Source: an uncultured Tissierellia bacterium
GTDB taxonomy: Bacteria > Bacillota > Clostridia > Tissierellales > Tissierellaceae
Direction of reading: 5' to 3'
Length of the DNA: 49,160 nucleotides
Assembly: GCA_946402705.1 (NCBI GenBank)
Contig: CAMIXG010000012.1
Location: forward strand, 1 to 49,160
Shown here: piece after piece, positions 1-7,625 of the stretch
How positions within the stretch are numbered: the first letter of the stretch is position 1
How the letters are laid out: every line of letters starts with the position of its first letter
Program-made: the position numbers and the translations under genes
The notes under the pieces: model-generated
Seen by the model: the letters and a program-made list of their open reading frames with translations, nothing else
Databases searched by the model: none
What the model was told of the DNA's origin: nothing

Positions 1-251
1 TATACTTTTCTAGTATCTCTTTTTGAGCATTTTTTTGTTAATATTTCGTAACATTCATTGTTAATGCTCCACGTTCTGCATTTTACAAGCTTAGTAAAAG
101 GCTTGAATTTTAAAAAGTTCTTTTTTCATGGAAGTAGATAGGTTTTCTAGTATATTAAGATTAGTTTGGTTTTATATGATTTTATATAAAAATACAAAAC
201 ACAATTTCTAATCAAACTTAACTATCCTAATTTGTATTTATGCATATAAAA

Positions 252-273
252 AAAGCTAGTTTCCACTAGCTTT
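252..273 (-). terminator. Rho-independent terminator of murJ
   Basis: A 9-bp inverted repeat (AAAGCTAGT / ACTAGCTTT) with a 4-nt loop overlaps the murJ stop codon. It is followed on the minus strand by a U-rich tract. The stem is symmetric, so it could also stop transcription arriving from the left. Confidence 0.85.
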
Positions 274-1811
274 TATTTGAACACTTTTTTAATTATAAGA
301 CCTAATTCCTCTACTCTTAGTAGAACACACATAACAAAATATGTTAAAGCCCCAAGTACTACTGATAATACAATATTTAACATCTGTACTATTTTCTTGT
401 TAGGAAGTATATTACCAAATTTATAATACACTAGATATACAACTACACCCATTACAAGTGCACTAATTACTGACTTAAATATACATCTCATAAGCCCTTT
501 AGTATTTAACTTACTGATTTTTTTATTTAAATTTCTATATAAGAGCATTGTAGTTACTGTGGCTGATATACTTGTTGCCAGCGCCAATCCTGAATGAGCC
601 ATATACCTTACCAATATAAGATTTAAAACTACATTCACAACTACTGAAAGCATACCATTTACCATAGGTGTTGTTGTATCTTGAAAAGAGTAGTACACCC
701 TATTGAGCATAAGTCTAAGTGAGGATCCTACCAAACCTATTGAATAAAATATTAAGGCATTACTTGTCATCAAAGTAGCTTTAGCATCAAAGGCATTATT
801 TTCAAAGAATAAATATATCAGTGGTTTTGCCAGTAGTATAAGCCCTACTGTAGCTGGTACTGTTATAAGTATGATTATGTTCATCCCTTGAGATAATATA
901 TCTTTTACCTGTTTATTATCATTTTTTGCAAATGCATCTGCTAGCATTGGAAAAACCACTGTGGTTATGGCCATTATAAATACTGCTATTACCATATCAT
1001 TTACCTTAGATGCATAATTTAGTGCTGAAACACTACCTTCAACTAATTCTGAAGCAAGTGTCTTATCTATTACAACATTAATCTGTTGAACTGCTGAACC
1101 TAATAATACTGGCATTACCAGTATCATAGCCTTTTTTAAATAGGGGTCCTTTAAGTTTACCTTCATCTTAAATTTATATCCCATATGCTTAACTGCAGGT
1201 ACATGCGTTAATAATTGTAATGATGTTCCTATGACTGTTACTATCATAAGAGTCTCTATTCTTGCATTTCTTGCAAAGAATATCAAGTATATTAAAAATA
1301 CAATATTATATGGTATCCCTGCTACTGCCGGTGGCCCAAAAATTTGGCTACTGTTTAATAGTCCACCTAAAACATTTGTTAAACCCAAAAGCATAACTAT
1401 GGGTAATCCAATTCTATTTAGCTTTACTGCCAAGTCAAACTGCTCACCCTTAAAACCTTTAGCTAGAATTTTAATTATCAATGGAGAAAAAAAGAAACCT
1501 GCTATCATCAGAATACTTGTTATGATTAAGACTAGATTTACTATGTTGTTTAAATATATTAATTTTCCTTTTTTACCATGTTTCTCTTCAATCTCTGCAA
1601 ATATTGGTATTAGAGTTGTATTTACTGCTGAACCTAATGTTCCAACTATTATAACTGTAGCTGTCATAGCTACAAAATAAGTATCGGTTTCCATTCCTGA
1701 ACCAAATCTATCTGCAATTTTAATTTCCCTCAAGAAACCTAAAAACTTTGAAATTAAAGTCATAATTGAAATCATAGCTGCTGATTTTGCTAAAGTATTT
1801 TTATTTTTCAT
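273..1811 (-). CDS. murJ: MurJ/MviN lipid II flippase
   Basis: This is an integral membrane protein of 512 residues, the usual length for MurJ, with about 14 hydrophobic segments. MurJ flips the peptidoglycan precursor lipid II across the cytoplasmic membrane. The N-terminus (SKFLGFLREIKIADRFG) carries the conserved family motif with its charged residues, and the segment near residue 150 (GLLNSSQIFGPPAVAGIPYN) matches the family's conserved loop. The start is ATG with an upstream GGAG. It lies downstream of a BlaI-type repressor gene but is separated from it by a strong palindromic terminator, so it probably has its own promoter (a TATAAT-like -10 is present in the gap). Confidence in the family is high. 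The alternative name MviN, or an O-antigen flippase role, cannot be excluded from sequence alone. Confidence 0.93.
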   Translation of the reverse strand: MKNKNTLAKSAAMISIMTLISKFLGFLREIKIADRFGSGMETDTYFVAMTATVIIVGTLGSAVNTTLIPIFAEIEEKHGKKGKLIYLNNIVNLVLIITSILMIAGFFFSPLIIKILAKGFKGEQFDLAVKLNRIGLPIVMLLGLTNVLGGLLNSSQIFGPPAVAGIPYNIVFLIYLIFFARNARIETLMIVTVIGTSLQLLTHVPAVKHMGYKFKMKVNLKDPYLKKAMILVMPVLLGSAVQQINVVIDKTLASELVEGSVSALNYASKVNDMVIAVFIMAITTVVFPMLADAFAKNDNKQVKDILSQGMNIIILITVPATVGLILLAKPLIYLFFENNAFDAKATLMTSNALIFYSIGLVGSSLRLMLNRVYYSFQDTTTPMVNGMLSVVVNVVLNLILVRYMAHSGLALATSISATVTTMLLYRNLNKKISKLNTKGLMRCIFKSVISALVMGVVVYLVYYKFGNILPNKKIVQMLNIVLSVVLGALTYFVMCVLLRVEELGLIIKKVFK

Positions 1812-1860
1812 AAACTATACTCCTTAATCATCATATTACGTAAATTTCAATTCAAGCTTA

Positions 1861-1866
1861 ATTATA
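1861..1866 (-). promoter_or_regulatory. Possible -10 element of murJ
   Basis: A perfect TATAAT on the minus strand lies about 50 nt upstream of the murJ start. A good -35 is not visible (TAGTAT at 17-nt spacing), so the call rests on the -10 and on the terminator just upstream isolating murJ. Confidence 0.4.
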
Positions 1867-1904
1867 CCATCTCTCATATATAGATACTAGCTATTAATAA
1901 AAAA

Positions 1905-1926
1905 AAGCCTAATATATATTAGGCTT
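1905..1926 (-). terminator. Palindromic terminator of the BlaI-like gene
   Basis: A 22-bp perfect palindrome (AAGCCTAATAT and its complement) overlaps the last codons and is followed on the minus strand by a run of T. It would separate this gene from murJ. Confidence 0.8.
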
Positions 1927-2316
1927 AAAAAATTGTTTCTTTTGTAATTTTTTTTCATTAAGTATACTTTGTAACTTATCTATACTATCCATAGTTAGTT
2001 CGGCTTCTTTTACAAATTTTGATAATAGTACTTCCACTGCACCACTATACACTTTGTTTAAGAATAAGTCATTTTCTGCTGCTAAAAATTCGTCATATGT
2101 TATATTTGGATAATATAAATACCCCCGACCCTCTTTGACATGTTTGATTGCACCTTTTTTCAATAATCTATTTATGAAAGTCTTAATTGTGTTTTCAGAC
2201 CATAGATCGTGATCCATTCTGTCAATTATCTGTCTAGACGTTAAAGGACTTTTGTCCCATAGCATCTTCATAACTTCAACTTCAGATTCTGATATGTTAT
2301 AAATTTGCTTATCCAC
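1909..2316 (-). CDS. BlaI/MecI/CopY-family transcriptional repressor
   Basis: The product is 135 residues, close to the 120-140 typical of BlaI/MecI/CopY repressors. An N-terminal winged helix (residues about 5-75) has the family pattern: SEVEVMKMLWDKSPLTSRQI, then the recognition helix around WSENTIKTFINRLLKKG, then the wing with GRGYLYYP. A C-terminal helical dimerisation part follows. In the known system the sensor protease BlaR1 cleaves BlaI. No BlaR1/MecR1 gene, beta-lactamase or copper ATPase lies nearby, so the inducing signal and regulon are unknown. The start is GTG with a strong GGTGAT ribosome site. The last residues (KKQFFKPNIY) are encoded through the terminator palindrome. Confidence 0.87.
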   Translation of the reverse strand: MDKQIYNISESEVEVMKMLWDKSPLTSRQIIDRMDHDLWSENTIKTFINRLLKKGAIKHVKEGRGYLYYPNITYDEFLAAENDLFLNKVYSGAVEVLLSKFVKEAELTMDSIDKLQSILNEKKLQKKQFFKPNIY

Positions 2317-2353
2317 TTATCATCACCTTCTAGATAATTATTTGTTTTAACTT

Positions 2354-2390
2354 CATATACAAGTCTACAATTGTCAATAAAAATTGTCAA
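2354..2390 (-). promoter_or_regulatory. Promoter and candidate self-operator of the BlaI-like gene
   Basis: On the minus strand TTGACA (2385-2390) and TAGACT (2362-2367) are separated by 17 nt. The spacer contains the perfect palindrome ACAATTGT (2367-2374) within TACAATTGTC, resembling the TACA/TGTA half-sites bound by BlaI and MecI. Autorepression is inferred from family behaviour and position. Confidence 0.55.
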
Positions 2391-2399
2391 TATTTTTAT

Positions 2400-2932
2400 A
2401 ATTTGCAAGATTAAATATGATTTACTTACGATTTTTTAAAATGCTTCAATTATGACCAAATACCTAGGCTTAATGATTTTAAATTTCGAAGAATATTTTT
2501 TAAAAACTTTTGAATAAAATCTAAATTTCAATAGAGAAATATTAAATTTTCATCTAATATTTTTTAAAAATTATAGTGATATTTTTATAAGTTTTTATAT
2601 TTAGTTTAAGAAAATTCCCATAAAATTTTACGCAAACTTTCTTATTTCATTTTTTACTTATAAATATATATTACTTACTTTTTGATTTTTTGATTTTATA
2701 ATGTTTTATTCTATACTACAAACTTATACTCTTATATATTTTAAGTTTAACTACTTAAATAAGCTATAATTTTTCTATCTATTTATAAAACTCAGCTCAT
2801 ATATTCTATCCACTACTTAATTTCATAGTGCTTTATTTACTTCTTATTTCTTTAAATTCGTAAATAACTCTAAAGTATATTTTAACTAACTTAGGAAAAT
2901 CTTTCTACCATTTTATAAAAGTTTCATTTTTT
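2400..2932. other. AT-rich gene-free spacer
   Basis: About 530 bases of very A/T-rich sequence lie between the BlaI-like promoter and the terminator of the SLH gene. Both strands are interrupted by frequent stops. I see no RNA gene, long dyad or decayed gene in it. Confidence 0.6.
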
Positions 2933-2935
2933 CTA

Positions 2936-2965
2936 CAAAAAAAGCTAGGTTCTTAGAACCTAGCT
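2936..2965 (-). terminator. Terminator of the SLH surface-protein gene
   Basis: A 10-bp stem (AGCTAGGTTC / GAACCTAGCT) with a 3-nt loop lies just past the stop codon, followed by a T run on the minus strand. Confidence 0.87.
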
Positions 2966-2982
2966 CCTAATATAAATATCTA

Positions 2983-4965
2983 TTAGTCTCTTAATTGAAT
3001 AGTATTTGCTATAAAGTTTGATCCTTTGTAAACTCCAATGATATTTACATAATCTCCCCTGTATAATCTACTAAATCTTATATCATTATATCTTCTATCT
3101 AATATCTTAGTATCATCATCAATATATACTCTAACAACTTCTTTATCATTACCTGATATGTTAGATAATCTAATATCTAAATAGTCATCTCTAGTATCTA
3201 TTGTTTCAATTTTACCAACTAAACTATTTTCCATAGTTAAAGTGTTTACATATGCTTCTTTTATATCTGTTCTACCTTCAACATACAACTCAACTTCATA
3301 ACCCGGATTTGCAGGTAAAGTTTTAGATGATTTACCATCAACCTTTATATAGGCTCCTGGTAAAACTTCAAATATTTCCTCTTTATTTTCGCCTTTTAAT
3401 CTAACCTTAACCTTTGGATTTTCACCAATCTTATTAGTTAATTCTATTACATAACCAGTTAATTTTTCAGATACTACATCTGCATCTACAGTTTCAGCTA
3501 GATACATAGATTCTTTTAGGTCATATTTTGCAGTTATAACAACCTTATCCGTTTCTCTAAGGTTATCATGTCTAGCATCATCACCATCTCTTTTTATCTT
3601 AGTATCTCTATTTGCAAGTATTTTGTAAGTTTCATTATCATTGCCCTTTATCTTTAATTCAGTTTCAGAGCTTCTAGATTTTTCAACTTTTTCAACTACT
3701 CCTGTTACTCTAATCTCTGCCTTATTTGCATTTATATCTGTAGCTTTTCCATTAACTACTTTTACAGTTACTACATCTCCCTTGTTTAAGCCTGAAACTG
3801 ATGTAGAACTTCCTTGTTTTTTTATTCTAGCATTAGGATCTATATCTAATGTCTTTGTGCTAGTTCTACTTCCATCTTTATATTCTACAGTTATCTTATT
3901 TGATGTTTTATCTATAGTTGAGATAACTCCTTCAATTTCTTCTTTTTCAATCTTAGCAGTTACAGAATATAAATCCTTAGTATTACTATCATATTCTATT
4001 TTAACTTCTAATCCCTTTGTAAGGTCTGAAGAAGTTCCTCTACTATTATCCATTCTTATATCTGTATCTCTATCAATTATAAAACTTACTTCTTTTCCAG
4101 AGCTAGTTTTAACTACTAAAAATTCTCTACCTATCTCTTTTGTAACTCTTTCAACAGTAACATTCATAGTCTCTTTTATTCCTGATTTTTGAATTGTTTC
4201 TGAGCCAGTATTATTATTGTTATCTCCAGCACCATTATTAGAATTGTTATCTGTTCCCTTACCATCATCTAGATTTTTTTGTAGAGGATTTTTTATTAGA
4301 TAATTATTTGCATTATCCATAAGAGTAGCCATAACTTCCCTTTTTAATGCTTGTTTTGGATGGAATTTTCCAGTTCCATCTCCTTTTTTATCTAGTATAT
4401 CTTCATCTAATAATACTTTTACATATCTTCTGTCTTTTTCGTTTATATCTGTTACATCCTTATAGTCTAAAAATATAACATTCATATTTGTAGCCTTATC
4501 TTCAAGACCTATAGCTTTTGCAAGTAGAGTTGTCGCTGCTACTTTTTGTATAGGTTTATGATATATGCTTTGGGCCCTTCTTATATCATTTTCAGTTACC
4601 ATATCTTGATAAAGTGCCAATGATATAGCTTCTTTTTCCCAAGACTGTGTTATCTTAAGTTCTTTTAATAAGTTACTATATTTTTGTAAAGCTTTTGACT
4701 TGTCTTCACTAGTTGGTTTTGTTAGTCTAGAGAAAGCTGCTAAAGCTTCCATAAAAGTCATATTTCCTGTTGGATCAAATTTTCCATCACCTTTACCATT
4801 CAAGTAGCCAAGTTTGGCCATGTTTTCTATGTGTGTATATGCCCAGTGTTTTGCTGGAACATCACTAAATCTTACCTTTGCTGCATAAGATGGCATAGAA
4901 CTCATTAATATAACTGTAGCTAAAATCCCAGATATTCCTTTTTTAAAATTACTCTTAAACTCCAC
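2983..4965 (-). CDS. SLH-domain surface protein with C-terminal beta repeats
   Basis: The product is 660 residues with a signal peptide (cut near SYAA, residue 29). Three S-layer-homology modules span about residues 31-225: the first is clear (FSDVPAKHWAYTHIENMAKLG), the second degenerate, and the third contains KFHPKQALKREVMATLMD. SLH modules anchor proteins non-covalently to pyruvylated wall polymers. A low-complexity Asn/Gly/Asp linker (about 230-260) follows. The last 400 residues hold repeated units of about 75-90 residues of beta character with recurring V-G-V-I and D-x-D-T-x-I patterns, a family I do not recognise by name. The start is GTG behind AGGAGGG. Only 24 bp separate it from the upstream pyrG stop, so the two are probably co-transcribed. 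It may be an S-layer or wall-associated structural protein. Confidence 0.85.
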   Translation of the reverse strand: MEFKSNFKKGISGILATVILMSSMPSYAAKVRFSDVPAKHWAYTHIENMAKLGYLNGKGDGKFDPTGNMTFMEALAAFSRLTKPTSEDKSKALQKYSNLLKELKITQSWEKEAISLALYQDMVTENDIRRAQSIYHKPIQKVAATTLLAKAIGLEDKATNMNVIFLDYKDVTDINEKDRRYVKVLLDEDILDKKGDGTGKFHPKQALKREVMATLMDNANNYLIKNPLQKNLDDGKGTDNNSNNGAGDNNNNTGSETIQKSGIKETMNVTVERVTKEIGREFLVVKTSSGKEVSFIIDRDTDIRMDNSRGTSSDLTKGLEVKIEYDSNTKDLYSVTAKIEKEEIEGVISTIDKTSNKITVEYKDGSRTSTKTLDIDPNARIKKQGSSTSVSGLNKGDVVTVKVVNGKATDINANKAEIRVTGVVEKVEKSRSSETELKIKGNDNETYKILANRDTKIKRDGDDARHDNLRETDKVVITAKYDLKESMYLAETVDADVVSEKLTGYVIELTNKIGENPKVKVRLKGENKEEIFEVLPGAYIKVDGKSSKTLPANPGYEVELYVEGRTDIKEAYVNTLTMENSLVGKIETIDTRDDYLDIRLSNISGNDKEVVRVYIDDDTKILDRRYNDIRFSRLYRGDYVNIIGVYKGSNFIANTIQLRD

Positions 4966-4989
4966 ACTATCCCTCCTAGTATTAATTTT

Positions 4990-6597
4990 TTATTTATTCT
5001 CTAGTTTTTTTCTGGAGGCTGCTTCTATAAAATCTCTAAATAATGGATGCGCATTAATTGGTCTTGATTTAAATTCAGCATGGAATAATCCTGCTACAAA
5101 CCAAGGATGATCTTTTAACTCTACAATCTCAATAATACCATCATTTGATTCTCCAGATACTATTAGTCCTTTTTCTTCTAATTGATTCCTATATTCTGTG
5201 TTTATTTCATATCTATTTCTATGTCTTTCAGATATCTTTTCTTCTTTATAAGCATCAAATGTCTTAGTTCCTTCTTTAATATTAATTGGATAAGCACCAA
5301 TTCTCATTTCTGGTTTATTATCAGGACCATTATTATTAGTACCCACTACAACTAATTTCTCTGCATTAGGATTTATTTCAACACTATCTGCCTTATCTAA
5401 TCCTACCACATTTCGCATGAATTCTACAACTGCCATTTGCATACCCATACCAAGACCTAGGAAGGGAATACCCTCTTTTCTAGCATACTCAATCCCAGTT
5501 ACTAACCCGTCTATACCCCTCTCACCAAAGGCTGATGGTACTATGATTCCGTCATAGTTTTGTAACACACTCTTAACATTTGAAGTTGTTATTTCTTCTG
5601 AATGTATCCAATCTATTTCTAGTTCAACTTGGTTAGCTATTGCTCCATGCTCTAAAGCTTCTGCTACAGATAAATATGCATCCTTAAGTTCTACATATTT
5701 TCCAATTAAAGCTACCTTAATACTAGCCTTAGGGTTATTTATTATATCTACTATCTTTCTCCAACCACTTAAATCTGCTGGTCTTTCAGCATCTAGTCCC
5801 AAATGTTCTAAAACTAGTTCTGATAAATTATTTTCTTCAAGCATAACTGGTAATTCATATATACTAGCTACATCTCTATTTTCTATAACTTCTTCTGGTT
5901 TTAAATCGCAGAATAATGCTATTTTTTCTTTTAAACTATCACTTATAGGTTGTTCTGTTCTACAAACTAAAATATCTGGTTGTATACCTAAGCTTCTAAG
6001 TTCTTTAACACTATGTTGTGTTGGCTTAGTCTTAAGTTCTCCAGCTTTTTCTAAGAATGGAACTAGAGTCATGTGTATATACATAACATTTTCTCTTCCA
6101 ACCTCATATTTTATTTGTCTTATAGCTTCTAAAAATGGTAGTGACTCAATGTCTCCTACAGTTCCACCGATTTCCGTTAATACTATATCTACATCATTTT
6201 CCTTTGAAGATAAAAGCATTCTTTCTTTTATTTCATTTGTTATATGTGGTATAACTTGTACTGTTCCCCCGTTATATGCCCCACTTCTTTCATTATTAAG
6301 TACATGCCAATAAATTTTCCCAGCTGACACACTACAGTTTTTATCTAGGCTAGTGTCAATAAACCTTTCATAATGACCTAGGTCTAAATCTGTTTCTGCT
6401 CCATCATCTGTTACGAAAACTTCTCCATGTTGGTATGGACTCATTATGCCTGGGTCTACATTTAAATATGGATCGAACTTTTGCGTCATTACCTTAAATC
6501 CCCTGCTTTTTAACAATTGACCTAAACAAGCTGCCGTAATTCCCTTTCCCAAAGATGATACAACGCCACCAGTTACAAAAATATATTTAGTATTCAC
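4990..6597 (-). CDS. pyrG: CTP synthase with a cysteine-less glutaminase domain
   Basis: PyrG converts UTP to CTP using ATP and ammonia, the ammonia normally coming from glutamine. The 535-residue protein has an intact synthetase half: the P-loop VVSSLGKGI (12-20), FDPYLNVDPG, QHGEVFVTDDGAETDLDLGHYERF and the TEIGGTVGDIES segment. The C-terminal class I glutaminase half is full length but altered. The nucleophile position reads FLGLGMGMQ (379-387) where the family has G-I-C-L-G-M-Q, so Cys is Gly383 (codon 5449-5451). The oxyanion-loop V-P-G-G-F-G is VPSAFG (353-358). His506 and Glu508 of the triad remain (FHAEF). It is therefore predicted to depend on free ammonia. The start is GTG after GGAGGG. 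Confidence 0.95.
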   Translation of the reverse strand: MNTKYIFVTGGVVSSLGKGITAACLGQLLKSRGFKVMTQKFDPYLNVDPGIMSPYQHGEVFVTDDGAETDLDLGHYERFIDTSLDKNCSVSAGKIYWHVLNNERSGAYNGGTVQVIPHITNEIKERMLLSSKENDVDIVLTEIGGTVGDIESLPFLEAIRQIKYEVGRENVMYIHMTLVPFLEKAGELKTKPTQHSVKELRSLGIQPDILVCRTEQPISDSLKEKIALFCDLKPEEVIENRDVASIYELPVMLEENNLSELVLEHLGLDAERPADLSGWRKIVDIINNPKASIKVALIGKYVELKDAYLSVAEALEHGAIANQVELEIDWIHSEEITTSNVKSVLQNYDGIIVPSAFGERGIDGLVTGIEYARKEGIPFLGLGMGMQMAVVEFMRNVVGLDKADSVEINPNAEKLVVVGTNNNGPDNKPEMRIGAYPINIKEGTKTFDAYKEEKISERHRNRYEINTEYRNQLEEKGLIVSGESNDGIIEIVELKDHPWFVAGLFHAEFKSRPINAHPLFRDFIEAASRKKLENK

Positions 6598-6641
6598 AAT
6601 GTTACCCTCCTATTTATCTCTTCCACTATTTTAACTTTATA

Positions 6642-6670
6642 AGTCTATATTAATTTATATATAAAGTCAA
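6642..6670 (-). promoter_or_regulatory. Candidate pyrG promoter
   Basis: TTGACT (6665-6670) and TAGACT (6642-6647) lie 17 nt apart on the minus strand, about 45 bp upstream of the pyrG start. The -10 differs from consensus but has the same form as the one upstream of the BlaI-like gene. Confidence 0.5.
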
Positions 6671-6938
6671 TTTCTAAATCCCAAAGAATATTATACTATA
6701 TTTCAAAACACTTTATTAGTCTTTATGGCTAATCTTTTACAAGTCTTTTTATTATTGACAATAGTAAGTACAATATTGCGAAAAATTAACATTCTCTTTT
6801 CATCCGACTTTTTTCCAGTAGTTTTTGGACCATTTACCCCTTTTAAATGTTGCAGTTCTTAATATATATACGAGTTGTCCTATTTTCTTAGCCCTTATAT
6901 TTTAGCCACTTTCTCCAAGTTTTTATCTTCTGAAAAAT
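6671..6938. other. Divergent intergenic spacer, no further feature seen
   Basis: This is the middle of the divergent region between pyrG and the Rrf2 gene. It is A/T-rich with no open frame of note. A second TATAAT on the minus strand (near 6690) lacks a convincing -35. Confidence 0.5.
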
Positions 6939-6975
6939 TTGACAGTAATAACATACTTGATTATACTATTATCAA
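6939..6975 (+). promoter_or_regulatory. Promoter of the Rrf2 gene with overlapping dyad operator
   Basis: TTGACA (6939-6944), a 17-nt spacer and TATACT (6962-6967) form a near-consensus promoter. The -10 lies inside a 19-bp imperfect palindrome, TTGATTATACTATTATCAA (6957-6975), in which 8 of 9 base pairs match. Rrf2-family repressors often bind dyads over their own promoters, so this is a good candidate autoregulatory site. Confidence 0.7.
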
Positions 6976-7040
6976 ACAGTTAATTTACAATTTTAATCTT
7001 ATAGATCGGATCGTTCAAAGATTATGAAAGGGGTAGAAAA

Positions 7041-7499
7041 ATGAATATTACTAGAGAGGCAGACTACGCCATTAGAGTAATTGCTAACCTTTCTTTGGCA
7101 GAAGAAGGAGAGAGAGTTAGTGCTAGTACCATAGCAGAAGAAGAAACTATACCACAACAGTTTCTTTTAAAAATCCTTAGAAAACTTAGGAAAAAAGGAC
7201 TAATTAAATCCTTTATGGGCGTTAATGGGGGATACTTATTAAATACTAAACCAGAAAATATAACTTTTAGAGATGTTATAGAAGCTATTGATGGACCTAT
7301 TTACATTAATGCATGTTTATATGATAGAACTGAATGTAACAGATATCCTATAAACTGTATAGTTCATAAAAGACTTAAAACTGTTCAACTTAATTTGGTT
7401 CAAAATTTAGAGGCTATTAACTTCAAAAATTTATTTGAAACAGCAGACTCTAATCCAGTTCCAGACTGTATTAATTTAGAAGAAATCCTAAATGCATAA
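7041..7499 (+). CDS. Rrf2/IscR-family Fe-S-type transcriptional regulator
   Basis: The product is 152 residues, a standard Rrf2 length. It starts with the family hallmark MNITREADYAIRVIANLS and carries a winged helix with QQFLLKILRKLRKKGLI as recognition region and the GVNGGYLL wing. Three cysteines at residues 92, 99 and 106 plus His109 correspond in place to the cluster ligands of IscR (C92, C98, C104, H107), so [2Fe-2S] binding is likely. Such regulators sense iron-sulfur status, NO or redox. It sits directly upstream of, and co-oriented with, a cooS-cooF-oxidoreductase cluster but is separated by a terminator, so it is a probable regulator of that cluster rather than part of the same transcript. 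A GAAAGGGG ribosome site precedes the ATG. Confidence 0.9.
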   Translation: MNITREADYAIRVIANLSLAEEGERVSASTIAEEETIPQQFLLKILRKLRKKGLIKSFMGVNGGYLLNTKPENITFRDVIEAIDGPIYINACLYDRTECNRYPINCIVHKRLKTVQLNLVQNLEAINFKNLFETADSNPVPDCINLEEILNA

Positions 7500-7509
7500 A
7501 TAGAGATAA

Positions 7510-7546
7510 AAATCACCTTATTTTAACAAATTATGGTGATTTTTTT
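7510..7546 (+). terminator. Terminator after the Rrf2 gene
   Basis: Inverted AAATCACC / GGTGATTT with a 17-nt loop is followed by a seven-T run, just after the stop codon. It would isolate cooS unless read through. Confidence 0.75.
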
Positions 7547-7569
7547 ATTTAATCTTTTTAGCTTTATAT

Positions 7570-7590
7570 GATACTATAGAAGATACTATA
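7570..7590 (+). repeat. Direct repeat upstream of cooS
   Basis: GATACTATA occurs twice with a 12-bp period, about 35-55 bp upstream of the cooS start, in the region where its promoter and operator should lie. It could be a regulator half-site pair or a -10 with a chance copy. Confidence 0.4.
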
Positions 7591-7625
7591 CAGACAAAGT
7601 AATACTTTTTAATGGAGGGATTCAT

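Noticed and set aside
1..245. Possible gene fragment at the left edge
   Set aside because: All frames are interrupted within about 50 bases and no ribosome site or family match is visible. Only a weak long-loop GAGCATT/AATGCTC repeat was seen.
1231..1680. 149-codon plus-strand frame opposite murJ
   Set aside because: It is antisense to a well-supported gene, without ribosome site or recognisable family. Same judgement for the plus-strand frames opposite the SLH, pyrG, chemoreceptor, ECF and DUF4430 genes.
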